Shown here piece after piece: positions 26,361 through 34,365 of a DNA stretch of 49,817 nt. Position numbers and translations under genes: made by a program. A model generated the notes under the pieces. That model was not told the origin of the DNA, ran no database searches, and worked only from the letters and a program-made list of their open reading frames with translations. The stretch is from CAJCBL01 sp035298965 (GTDB lineage: Bacteria > Verrucomicrobiota > Verrucomicrobiia > Opitutales > Opitutaceae), in NCBI GenBank assembly GCA_035298965.1, contig DATGXO010000224.1, forward strand, positions 1-49,817, given 5' to 3'. Numbering within the stretch: the first letter of the stretch is position 1; the number at the start of each line of letters is the position of its first letter.

Positions 26361-29084
26361 CTATCCCGCGCTGCGTGTGCCGTTGCGCAGCTCGCGCACC
26401 CGCGCGAGCAGATCGCCCATCGGGTACGGCTTCGCGAGCCAACGCCAGTCCGCCGGCACCTCCATCTCGTTGGGCATCGTGCCCGGATATCCCGAGCACA
26501 ACAGGATCGGCAGCTTCGGTCGCAAACTCTGCAGCCGGCGCGCCGCTTCCGGTCCACCCAGCCGCGGCATCACGACATCGAGCACCGCCACCGCGATCGG
26601 TCCGGAATGCGCGGCCGCCACCGCGCACGCTTCCTCGCCGTCGGCGACCTCGAGCACGCGGTAACCGTGGCTGCGCAATCCGCCGCTCGCAATGCGCCGC
26701 ACCGCGGGTTCGTCCTCCGCGAGCAGGATCGTGTAACCGCGTCCCTCGTCCGGCTTCGCCTCGCTCGCACCGGACGCGGAGACGTGCGGTTCGCCTGTGG
26801 GCGCCGCGATCGCCGGAAGATAAATCCTGAACGTCGTCCCACGGCCCACCTCGCTGTAGACGTTGATGAGTCCCTCGTGCTGCTGGACGATGCCCTGCAC
26901 CACCGAGAGCCCGAGTCCCGTGCCGCGACCGACCGGCTTCGTGCTGAAGAACGGCTCGAAGATCCGCCGCTGCGTCTCCTGGTCCATCCCCACGCCCGTG
27001 TCGGTGACGGTGAGCACGTGGTAATCGCCCGGGCGTGTCCACGGGTACGAGGCCAGATCGGCCGCGGCGAACTGCGCGCGCCCGATCTCCAGCTGGATCG
27101 AGCCGCCGTCCGGCATCGCGTCACGGGCGTTCACGCAAAGGTTCATGATCACCTGCTCGATCTGTCCGGCGTCCACATTGGCCCAGCAACCCGCGGCGGG
27201 TCCGCGCATCTCCACGCGGATCGATTCCGTGAGCACGCGCCGCACGAGCTTCGTCATCCCGGCGAGCAGCGTCGCGAGATCGATGGGCCGCACCTGCAGC
27301 TTCTGCTGGCGGCTGAAGGCAAGCAATTGCTGCGTGAGCTCGGCCGCGCGCCGCGCGGCTTCGTCGACCTCGTGCAGGTAACTCGCCCCCTCCTGCGCAT
27401 CGGTACCGGGCTGCCGGGCCAGTTCCAGGCTGCCACGGATGACGAGCAACAGGTTGTTGAAATCGTGCGCCACGCCGCCGACCAGCCGGCCGACGGCCTC
27501 CATCTTCTGCGCCTGCCGGAGCTGAGCCTCCGTGCGTTGCTGCGCGGTCACATCCCGCAAGGCGAGCACCGCGCCACAGGCCGCGCCCTGCTCGTTGCGC
27601 ACCGGCGCGGCGGTGTATTCGACAATCACCGGCTTGCCGTCCGGCGAAGTCAGCTCCGCGCGTCCCGGCTCCATGGTCGAGCCGGGCGCGGCGCCGAGCA
27701 CCCGCAGGATCGGGTCCGGACACGCCGTCTCCGTCCCGGGCTCACGCAACCGCAGCACGTCGCCGAACGCCTTCCCGCGGGCCGCCTCCACGGTGAGGCC
27801 GGCGAGCCGGCCCGCGACGGGGTTGATGCGCTGCACCCGCGCCGCGGCATCGGTGACGACCACCGCGTCGCCGATCGAGTCGAGCACGTTGCGCAGGTCC
27901 GCCTCGCCGGCGCGCAGCTGCCGCTCCGCGTGGCGCTGGCGACGCCGGCTCACCAGCAGTCGCGCGATCGTCAGAGTTTGCAGCACCACCACGAGCGTGA
28001 TTCCCGCCACGATGTCCGGATGTTCGCGCCAGAACGGGATCGTGGCGAAACGGAGTTCCGCGCCCCGCGGCAACGCCGATTCCGGTATGCCGAAACGCGC
28101 CAGCTCGCGCGCGTCGGCGAGCGTCTTCGTCCGGCAACGCCGCACCACGGGCAGAGGGTCGGCGTTCGCCCCGGCCAGGACTTGCGCGGCCAGTTCGCCC
28201 AACTCCCTCCCGTGCTCGCGACCGTCGAGCAGCGAGCCGCCCACGATCCCGTGCCCGAAATAGAAACTCCACACGCCGAAGAGCGGCGCGGGGCAAAGCT
28301 CCCGCGCCCGTTGCACCGCCTCGTCGTACGACCGCGCGACGCCGTTCACATCGAGGTTCCAGGACAGCAGCAGAACCGAGTCGCGCTCCGGGTTGAGGCC
28401 GGCCAACGCGGCCTCCGTCTCCGCGAAGCTGCTGCGGCCGAGGCGCAACAGATCCCAGCGCGCATCGATCCCCGCGAGTGCCGCGTCGAGCGCTGCGTTG
28501 TTCGCCGCGCCCGTTTCGGTCGTGTCGTTCACGACGACCAGCCGCTCCGTGTCCGGCCGCAACGTCTGCAGCAGCCGCAGCGTGCCGGCGATGTCGATCG
28601 CCTCGACCACACCGCCCACGCCCGGCGGCGGTGCGCCGGGGAGGTAATTCACACCGCCGAAAAGCAGCGGCGTACCGGCTCGCATACGGTCCCGGTGGCG
28701 AAGCGCGAACTGGTAGGCGAAGTCGTCGACCGCGATCACCGCCGCCGGCGAGCACATCGCAGCCTTGCTGACGAAGTTCGCCAGCATGCCCGGTTCCCGC
28801 TCAGGCTGGGGATAACGTTTCACGTCGAGTTGCAGCAGCACCAGCTCCGCCCGCGGCGCGAGCGCCTCCTGTAGCCCGGCGACCACGCCGTCCTCCCATT
28901 CCATGCCGACATGGTACGACAACAGCACGAGCACCGCCGGCCGGGGCGCGGGCCCCGCCGCGTGCGCCGCGCAGAGCCAAGCGAGTCCCAGCCAAGCGGC
29001 GAACCGGCGCAACGCACGACAGCGCACCACGAGCGGCACGCTCGCGCGCTTCACCGAACCAGGCGTAGCCGGGGGGAACGACAT
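26361..29084 (-). CDS. Hybrid histidine kinase with ABC substrate-binding-like sensor
   Basis: A 907-residue kinase. After a signal/anchor segment (about 26-42) comes an exported domain of about 330 residues (VLVLLSYHVGMEWEDG, PAAVIAVDDFAYQFALRHRD, LLFGGVNYLPG) resembling the ABC_sub_bind periplasmic binding fold, then a second membrane helix (HPDIVAGITLVVVLQTLTIA), a PAS domain, HisKA with GGVAHDFNNLL (H540), HATPase (TDTGVGMD, GTGLGLSV) and a receiver with VLDVVMPRLGG (D836). The binding domain suggests a small-molecule ligand that cannot be named from sequence. The ATG at 29084 is chosen because it leads straight into the signal segment. It is divergent from msrB and convergent with the haem-type kinase. 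Confidence 0.9.
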   Translation of the reverse strand: MSFPPATPGSVKRASVPLVVRCRALRRFAAWLGLAWLCAAHAAGPAPRPAVLVLLSYHVGMEWEDGVVAGLQEALAPRAELVLLQLDVKRYPQPEREPGMLANFVSKAAMCSPAAVIAVDDFAYQFALRHRDRMRAGTPLLFGGVNYLPGAPPPGVGGVVEAIDIAGTLRLLQTLRPDTERLVVVNDTTETGAANNAALDAALAGIDARWDLLRLGRSSFAETEAALAGLNPERDSVLLLSWNLDVNGVARSYDEAVQRARELCPAPLFGVWSFYFGHGIVGGSLLDGREHGRELGELAAQVLAGANADPLPVVRRCRTKTLADARELARFGIPESALPRGAELRFATIPFWREHPDIVAGITLVVVLQTLTIARLLVSRRRQRHAERQLRAGEADLRNVLDSIGDAVVVTDAAARVQRINPVAGRLAGLTVEAARGKAFGDVLRLREPGTETACPDPILRVLGAAPGSTMEPGRAELTSPDGKPVIVEYTAAPVRNEQGAACGAVLALRDVTAQQRTEAQLRQAQKMEAVGRLVGGVAHDFNNLLLVIRGSLELARQPGTDAQEGASYLHEVDEAARRAAELTQQLLAFSRQQKLQVRPIDLATLLAGMTKLVRRVLTESIRVEMRGPAAGCWANVDAGQIEQVIMNLCVNARDAMPDGGSIQLEIGRAQFAAADLASYPWTRPGDYHVLTVTDTGVGMDQETQRRIFEPFFSTKPVGRGTGLGLSVVQGIVQQHEGLINVYSEVGRGTTFRIYLPAIAAPTGEPHVSASGASEAKPDEGRGYTILLAEDEPAVRRIASGGLRSHGYRVLEVADGEEACAVAAAHSGPIAVAVLDVVMPRLGGPEAARRLQSLRPKLPILLCSGYPGTMPNEMEVPADWRWLAKPYPMGDLLARVRELRNGTRSAG

Positions 29085-29231
29085 CGCAGAAAAATGCGAC
29101 CGGGGCGCCTGAACGGTCGCGCCAAGTCCGGACACCGCCACCAATCGGCCGTTCCCCTCCGGCATTGAGCGCCATCGAGCGACACGCGCCGGGAGTTGCG
29201 CCGCGGCGCTTTCGCATACCACTCCTTGGCG

Positions 29232-29867
29232 ATGCGCTCCCGCCGCCCTCGCCTACCCGTCCCGCTCGTCGCGCTGTTCGGTGCCGCGAGCGTTTTCGCC
29301 GCGCCGGAAACCCCCGCCATGAAACCCGTCGATCCATCCGCCAACCCGCCCGCCGCCTGTTCCATCTCCGACCGCTCCGCCTGCGGCCTGCCCTCCCAGG
29401 CCGTGATCGACATGAGCAAAACCAAGGTCCGCCGCACCGAGGCCGAGTGGCGCGCGCGCCTCACGCCGCTGCAATACCGCGTCGCCCGACGGCAGGGCAC
29501 CGAGCCGCCGTTCGAGAACGCGTACTGGGATTTTCACGGCGACGGCATCTTCGTCTGCGTCGGTTGCGACGCCCCGCTTTTCGACACGAAGCACAAGTAC
29601 AACTCCGGCACCGGCTGGCCGAGCTATTGGCAGCCGCTCGAACCCGCCTTCGTCGCCGAGACGACCGACACCAGCCACGGCATGGTCCGCACCGAGGTGC
29701 ACTGCGCCGTCTGCGGTTCGCATCTGGGCCACGTGTTCGACGACGGCCCCGCGCCGACCGGCCAACGCTACTGCATCAACTCCGCCTCCCTGAAGTTCCT
29801 CAACCGCTCCGAGTACGCCACTTGGCTCGCGCAGCACGGCAGCCCCGGCGACTCCGCCGCGAAGTAG
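29232..29867 (+). CDS. msrB: Exported peptide-methionine (R)-S-oxide reductase MsrB
   Basis: The enzyme reduces methionine-R-sulfoxide in proteins. The 211-residue product has an N-terminal signal peptide (RPRLPVPLVALFGAASVFAA, cleavage near 24-25), so it works outside the cytoplasm. Catalytic C181 lies in RYCINSASLKF; zinc is bound by C109/C112 (VCVGCDAPLF) and C158/C161 (CAVCGSHLGH); YNSGTGWPSYW and HVFDDGPAPTGQRYC are family signatures. Two further cysteines (C43 and C51) lie between signal and catalytic domain, where MsrB proteins normally have none, and could form an extra disulfide for recycling. The ATG is at 29232. The gene ends 8 nt from the convergent sigma-like gene. Confidence 0.95.
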   Translation: MRSRRPRLPVPLVALFGAASVFAAPETPAMKPVDPSANPPAACSISDRSACGLPSQAVIDMSKTKVRRTEAEWRARLTPLQYRVARRQGTEPPFENAYWDFHGDGIFVCVGCDAPLFDTKHKYNSGTGWPSYWQPLEPAFVAETTDTSHGMVRTEVHCAVCGSHLGHVFDDGPAPTGQRYCINSASLKFLNRSEYATWLAQHGSPGDSAAK

Positions 29868-29875
29868 CGGACCGC

Positions 29876-30112
29876 TCAGCAGGCCAGCAGGACCTTCAGC
29901 CGACGAAGCGCCTCGTCGTGCATCACGCGCACGCGCTCCTCGCTCACGCCGAGCGCGCGGCCGATCTCCAGCGTGGTCATCCCCTCGCAATAGGCGAAGA
30001 GCAGGACGAGGCGCGGCAGATGCGGCAGGCTGTTGATCACGTCGATCGCGTGGTCGGTCGCCGCCGTGCGTTGCGTCACGGCATGCGGGGAGAGGATCTC
30101 GGGGGAGGCCAT
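29876..30112 (-). CDS. Stand-alone sigma factor region 4 (HTH) protein
   Basis: A 78-residue protein that is essentially only sigma region 4: LPRLVLLFAYCEGMTTLEIG followed by RALGVSEERVRVMHDEALRR. The wording is closest to FliA/WhiG-type region 4 (EIGxxLGVSExRVxxxHxxAL). No region 2 or 3 is encoded upstream, so it cannot be a complete sigma factor. It may act as an adaptor, anti-sigma-like competitor or small DNA-binding regulator. The start is fixed by an excellent Shine-Dalgarno (AGGAGG, 6 nt before ATG 30112); a longer frame to 30163 lacks one. Confidence 0.8.
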   Translation of the reverse strand: MASPEILSPHAVTQRTAATDHAIDVINSLPHLPRLVLLFAYCEGMTTLEIGRALGVSEERVRVMHDEALRRLKVLLAC

Positions 30113-30118
30113 GTTGCC

Positions 30119-30124
30119 CCTCCT
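30119..30124 (-). promoter_or_regulatory. Strong Shine-Dalgarno of the sigma region 4 gene
   Basis: AGGAGG on the minus strand, 6 nt upstream of ATG 30112, is the best ribosome binding site in the window. It decides the start of the small gene and supports its being translated. Confidence 0.75.
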
Positions 30125-30345
30125 TTCGCAACGCGCGTGCCAGCGCGCCGAAGCGAGTCGCAAGACGTTGGGGATCAGCGAAAAAATGCCGCGGCCGCCA
30201 AACGCCCCGACGTTTGCGCGGCCGCGGCGGCGGCGCGGAGCAAATCTTGCCGGGGGATCCGAGGCAGCGTTTTCCGCGAGGAGTTCGCCGTGGTCGCGAC
30301 GGGGTCATTCCCCCGCCATCTTCCTTACCGGCAGGTCCTCTGCAG

Positions 30346-30400
30346 GTCGGGCTTTACGTCCGACTTTCCGAGCGAGTCGGGCCTGAAGCCCGACCGACTC
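30346..30400. repeat. Compound palindrome after the E1-E2 gene
   Basis: Two linked dyads: GTCGG/CCGAC (30346-30350 with 30360-30364) and GTCGGGC-CTGAA-GCCCGAC (30376-30394), the latter enclosed with GAGTCGG/CCGACTC (30374-30380 with 30394-30400). The first GTCGGGCTT can also pair with the later AAGCCCGAC. The location just past the stop of the minus-strand gene ending at 30418 suggests a transcript-end or REP-like role. Confidence 0.55.
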
Positions 30401-30417
30401 CACGACCGCCGGCCGCG

Positions 30418-33400
30418 TCAGCCGAGCGCCGGCAATTGCAGCGTCTCCATCGCCTTGCGCAGGTCCTGCATGAACATCGCCGCACCGCCGCCGTTGACCA
30501 CACGATGGTCGAACGTGAGCGACATCGTCACGACCTCGGCGGCCTTGAATGTATTGCCCGTGCGGATCATCTCATGGTGCGAGGTGCCGATGAAAAGCGT
30601 CGCCATCGACGGCGGCACCACGATCGGAATCGCCGCGCGCACGCCGAAGCTGCCGAGGCTCGAGATCATCAGCGGCGCGCGTACCTCGACGATCTTGCCG
30701 CGGCGCGCCTCCTCGATCACGCGCACGTAGGTCGCGTGGAACTCGTCCCAAGTGAGCCGGTTCGCCTGCGGGATGACCGCGGTCACCAGCCGGTCGCCCT
30801 CGAGCGCCACCGCCACGCCGAGCTCGAAATCCTCGACCTCGACGATGTGCGTGCCCTTGAGCACCAGCCGGCGGAACGGCGGATTGAGCACCATCACCTG
30901 CGTGACCGCCCAAGCCACCATCGACGATGGCGACGGCGCGTGTTTCGGATCGCGCAACTTCGCGATCTGCCGGGCCGCGCGGATCGCGCTCCAGTCGATC
31001 GCCAGCTCCATCGTGGCCGGCACGACCGGGGAAAGACGTTGCGTGATCGCCGGCGCGAGCACCGGTTCGCGCGGGATCGCTCCGGGCGGCGCGCCGATCT
31101 CCTCGAGCGAAACCACGCCGGCCAAGCCGACGCGTTTCGCCAGTGCCGCCTGCTCCGGCGAGGGCTCGGGCGGCAACTGCACCGAGAGTTCGCCGGCATG
31201 TTTCGCCGGTTTGCTCGGCTTGCCCGCGGCCGTGGCGATCTCGCCAGCGTCGAGGGCCACCGTGCGCCAATCGACACCCGCCGGCGCGAGCACGCCGATC
31301 ACTTGGCCGACCAGCACCACGTCGTCCACCTTCGCCATCCAGCCGACAAACGTGCCCTCGTGCGCCGCCTCGATCGGGTAGACGGCCTTCTCGGTCTCGA
31401 CCTCGCACAGCGCCTCGTCCGCCTTCACCGGATCGCCGGGCTGTTTGAGCAACGACACGACGCGCGCATCGCGAATGCCCTCGCCCATGATCGGCACCTT
31501 GAGTGGCTCGCCGGCGACCTTGGCCGGCATCGCGGCCGTGGCGGTGATCGTGGCGATCGGCGGCACCGGCACGTGCGCCCGCGCCGGAGGCACGACCGTC
31601 GCGCGGGTGAGCGCGGCGGTCATCGTCTGGCGCAGCGCGGCCAGCACGCGCGCGGTATCGGGCAGCGCGGCGTACTCGCTCACGGCGTTGAAGCCGATCA
31701 TCACGTTGCCCTTCGAGACGAGCACCGGCGGGCAGACCATCCGGCTGAAAACCTCCGGCCGCTCGCTGAGCTCCGTCACGATCATCTGGCCGACGGAGCA
31801 GTTGACGGTGTCCTCCTGCACGACGACGAGGCGGCCGGTCTTGCGGACCGATTCCGCGAGCGTCTCGCGGTCCCACGGCACGATCGAGCGCAGATCGATC
31901 AGCTCCACACTGAGCTCGTCACCCAGCGTCTTCAAAGCCTCGGCACAAAGTTCGACAGTGTTGCCCCACGCGACGAGCGTCACGTCGGAGCCTTCCTGGC
32001 AGACGCGCGCGCGGCCGAACGGCACCGGCACGACCGGCTCCTTCGACTCGTGCTCGGCCCAGAACATGTGCTTGGGCACGAGGAACAGCACCGGATCCTC
32101 CGCGTGCATCGCCGTCCAGAGCAGGCCCGCGGCATCCGCCGGCGTGCTCGGCATCACCACATGCAGGCCGGGCAGGTGCGCAAAGAGCGCCTCGTTGGTC
32201 TGGCTGTGCCAGAGGCTGCCGCCGGGCAGGTAGCCGCCGCACGGCGCGTAGATCACGGCCGGGCAGGTCCACTGGCCGTTGGTGCGCCAGCGCAACGTCG
32301 CGAGATTCGTCGCGAGTTGGTTCCAACCCGCGCAGATGAAATCGATGAACTGGATCTCGAACACCGGTCGCCAGCCGTAGCTCGCGAGACCGCAGGCGAT
32401 GCCGAGGATCGTCGATTCCGCCAGCGGCGAGTTCACCACGCGGCCGGGGAAATCCGTCGACAGCGTGCGCGTGAGACGGAACACGCCGCCCTTCGGGTCC
32501 TCGACGTCCTCACCGAAGATCATGCGGCGCGGCTCGGCCTTCAGCCCGGCGCGCAACGTCTGGCTGATCAGGTCGCCGATGCGGTATTTGCCGGCGGGGA
32601 ACAACTCGTCCGCGAGCTTCGGCGTCTCGGCGGCGAACACGTTCACCTCGGTCTCATCCGGGCGCGGATCTTCCGCCTTCTCGGCGCGATCGTAGGCGGC
32701 GCGCACCTCGTCGCGCACCTCGGCTTCGAGTTTCAGATACGTGTCCTCCGAGAGCAGGCCCTCCTCGATCAGCTCCTTCTTGAAGACGAGGATCGGGTCG
32801 TGCTGCGCCATGCGCGCGAGGTCCTCGGGCGAGCGGTAGAGCTTGTGGTCGTCGGAGCTCGTGTGGCTCGCGAGCCGCTCCGTCTGGATCCAGATCAGCG
32901 CCGGGCCGAAACCTGCGCGGAGCTTCGCCACCGCCGCGGCGGCGGCCGAGTGCACGGCGATCACATCACGCCCGTCGACCACCTGCCACTGCTCGCGCGC
33001 GAGCACCCCAAGCGCGTATGGATTGGTTTTCCGAGTCGGCGTGCTGATGCCATAGGCGTTGTCCTGCACGAGCATCAACACCGGCAGCTTGCGCTCCTGC
33101 GCGAAACACACCGCCTCGAAGAAATCGCCCTGCCGTGTGGCGGCGTCGCCCGTGCTGGTCACGACGACGTTGGGCTTCCCGTCCATCTGCAGGCCCCACG
33201 CGATGCCGCACGCCGGCAGCATCTGCGCGGAGGTCGGCGTCGGCACGCTCCAGATGTTGTGCTTCCGCGAGCTGAAATGTCCGGTGAGCTGGCGCCCGCC
33301 GCTCGACGACTCGCGTTTGCCAAAATACTCCAGCGCGAGGTCGTACGAACTCACGCCGCGGGCCAGCACCAGCGCGCGGTCGCGGTAGTACGGACAGGCG

Positions 33401-33624
33401 AAATCGTTTTCCTGCAGCAACAGCCCGACCGCCGCGAGCGCCTCGTGGCCCATGCTCGCGACGTGGAAATGGCCGCGGCCTTGGCGGTTGAGGCTTTCCT
33501 GCCGAAGGTCTCCCTGGCGGCTCTCGATCATCAGACGCAGCAGCCGGAGCTTGGTGGCGGAGTCGAGCGCGGGAGCTTTCGCGGCACGCACGGATTTCGT
33601 CACGGAGGAGTTCGTCGCGGTCAT
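30418..33624 (-). CDS. Single-chain E1alpha-E1beta-E2 2-oxoacid (branched-chain type) dehydrogenase
   Basis: A 1068-residue fusion of three subunits of a 2-oxoacid dehydrogenase complex. E1alpha (about 20-330) has the thiamine-PP motif GDAATRQ...QDN (160-189) and HRSPEDL-like SSDDHKLYRSPEDL. E1beta (about 345-675) has FGEDVEDPKGGVFRLT and PLAESTILGIACGLA. E2 (about 705-1068) has one lipoyl domain with VETEKAVYP (K746), a weak subunit-binding segment (about 823-855) and a catalytic domain with FDHRVVNGG, where the usual H-R-x-x-D-G Asp is Asn (N1044). The order and E1 type fit branched-chain 2-oxoacid substrates, which is an inference. No E3 lies nearby. I use the ATG at 33624; the frame upstream to 33813 is intergenic. 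Confidence 0.9.
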   Translation of the reverse strand: MTATNSSVTKSVRAAKAPALDSATKLRLLRLMIESRQGDLRQESLNRQGRGHFHVASMGHEALAAVGLLLQENDFACPYYRDRALVLARGVSSYDLALEYFGKRESSSGGRQLTGHFSSRKHNIWSVPTPTSAQMLPACGIAWGLQMDGKPNVVVTSTGDAATRQGDFFEAVCFAQERKLPVLMLVQDNAYGISTPTRKTNPYALGVLAREQWQVVDGRDVIAVHSAAAAAVAKLRAGFGPALIWIQTERLASHTSSDDHKLYRSPEDLARMAQHDPILVFKKELIEEGLLSEDTYLKLEAEVRDEVRAAYDRAEKAEDPRPDETEVNVFAAETPKLADELFPAGKYRIGDLISQTLRAGLKAEPRRMIFGEDVEDPKGGVFRLTRTLSTDFPGRVVNSPLAESTILGIACGLASYGWRPVFEIQFIDFICAGWNQLATNLATLRWRTNGQWTCPAVIYAPCGGYLPGGSLWHSQTNEALFAHLPGLHVVMPSTPADAAGLLWTAMHAEDPVLFLVPKHMFWAEHESKEPVVPVPFGRARVCQEGSDVTLVAWGNTVELCAEALKTLGDELSVELIDLRSIVPWDRETLAESVRKTGRLVVVQEDTVNCSVGQMIVTELSERPEVFSRMVCPPVLVSKGNVMIGFNAVSEYAALPDTARVLAALRQTMTAALTRATVVPPARAHVPVPPIATITATAAMPAKVAGEPLKVPIMGEGIRDARVVSLLKQPGDPVKADEALCEVETEKAVYPIEAAHEGTFVGWMAKVDDVVLVGQVIGVLAPAGVDWRTVALDAGEIATAAGKPSKPAKHAGELSVQLPPEPSPEQAALAKRVGLAGVVSLEEIGAPPGAIPREPVLAPAITQRLSPVVPATMELAIDWSAIRAARQIAKLRDPKHAPSPSSMVAWAVTQVMVLNPPFRRLVLKGTHIVEVEDFELGVAVALEGDRLVTAVIPQANRLTWDEFHATYVRVIEEARRGKIVEVRAPLMISSLGSFGVRAAIPIVVPPSMATLFIGTSHHEMIRTGNTFKAAEVVTMSLTFDHRVVNGGGAAMFMQDLRKAMETLQLPALG

Positions 33625-33792
33625 GTCGCGGCCGAGGAAGGGTTGCCCGCGCGCTGTTGGCAAACTGTTAGTCGCGCGCTCCGGCCCGCCGTTTTCACCC
33701 CCAAATTCGCTCCTTTTCGCACCCCGTTCGCCACACCGATTCCTCGTGCCGATCTCCCCGCAAATCCCCTCTCCGAACTGCCTATCGGGCAT

Positions 33793-33809
33793 GTCAACTA
33801 TTGATTGAC
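33793..33809. promoter_or_regulatory. Possible operator dyad upstream of the E1-E2 gene
   Basis: GTCAA-CTATTGA-TTGAC is a 17-bp inverted repeat in an unusually AT-rich patch, 169 bp upstream of the E1-E2 ATG and 31 bp past the end of the cobalamin operon. A TTGACA hexamer (33797-33792, minus strand) overlaps it, but no good -10 follows at 16-18 nt. No trans-acting partner can be named. Confidence 0.3.
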
Positions 33810-33840
33810 GCACCCCGGGGCCGTGCCGCGCCCCAACGAC

Positions 33841-34365
33841 TCACCGCCACAGCCGCGTGAGCGAACCGAAGCCCACCGCCTCGGAAAACAACTCCGCCAA
33901 CGGCCGGCCTTCGCCGATGCTCCGCCACGCGCGGATCACGCCGGCATGCGTCACGAGCAGCAGCCGCTCCGGCCGCGCCGCAAAAAGCTCCCCGCGTACC
34001 TCCCCCACCCGCGCCAACAAATCCTCCGCCGACTCGCCGCCCGGCGGCCGGGTCCGCCACGGGTCCGCCATCCACGCCGCGTGCACCGGCCCGGAGAGTT
34101 CGTCCCACCGCCGCCCGTCCCACTCGCCCATGTCGAGCTCCGCCAGCCGCGGCTCGATCCGCACAGCGGCGTCCGTGAGCCGCGCGGCCAGCCGCCGGCA
34201 ACGTTCCGCCGGACTCGACCACACCACGAGCGGCGCCCACGGCAGACTCGCCCGCACCGCCGCCGCTTCGTCATCGAAACTCTCCGCCAGCGCCACATCC
34301 GTGCGCCCGTAGCAAAGCCCGCTCGGAATCGCCACGCGCGTGTGCCGGATCAGGAAACCGTTCAT
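33841..34365 (-). CDS. cobC: Alpha-ribazole-5'-phosphate phosphatase, CobC-like
   Basis: A 174-residue histidine phosphatase with FLIRHTRVAIPSGLCYGRTD (catalytic His in RHT, and the CobC-type C-Y-G-R-T-D motif) and VTHAGVIRA (second His). It removes phosphate from alpha-ribazole-P or cobalamin-5'-P in nucleotide loop assembly. It is the last gene of the B12 operon; its ATG overlaps the cobS stop by 4 nt. No strong terminator follows, only a 5-bp GGGGC/GCCCC stem at 33817-33834. Confidence 0.88.
   Translation of the reverse strand: MNGFLIRHTRVAIPSGLCYGRTDVALAESFDDEAAAVRASLPWAPLVVWSSPAERCRRLAARLTDAAVRIEPRLAELDMGEWDGRRWDELSGPVHAAWMADPWRTRPPGGESAEDLLARVGEVRGELFAARPERLLLVTHAGVIRAWRSIGEGRPLAELFSEAVGFGSLTRLWR

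Larger units (their letters stand above)
30113..30417. other. Intergenic region between the E1-E2 gene end and the sigma region 4 gene
   Basis: This 305-bp stretch holds the Shine-Dalgarno of the sigma-like gene, presumably its promoter, and a compound palindrome at 30346-30400. I find no supportable gene in it. Confidence 0.5.

Noticed and set aside
30113..30163. Longer start for the sigma region 4 protein
   Set aside because: The internal ATG at 30112 has AGGAGG 6 nt upstream, while the longer start has none.
33775..33797. Sigma70 promoter based on TTGACA at 33797-33792 (minus strand)
   Set aside because: No TATAAT-like hexamer follows at 16-18 nt; kept only as part of a low-confidence dyad.
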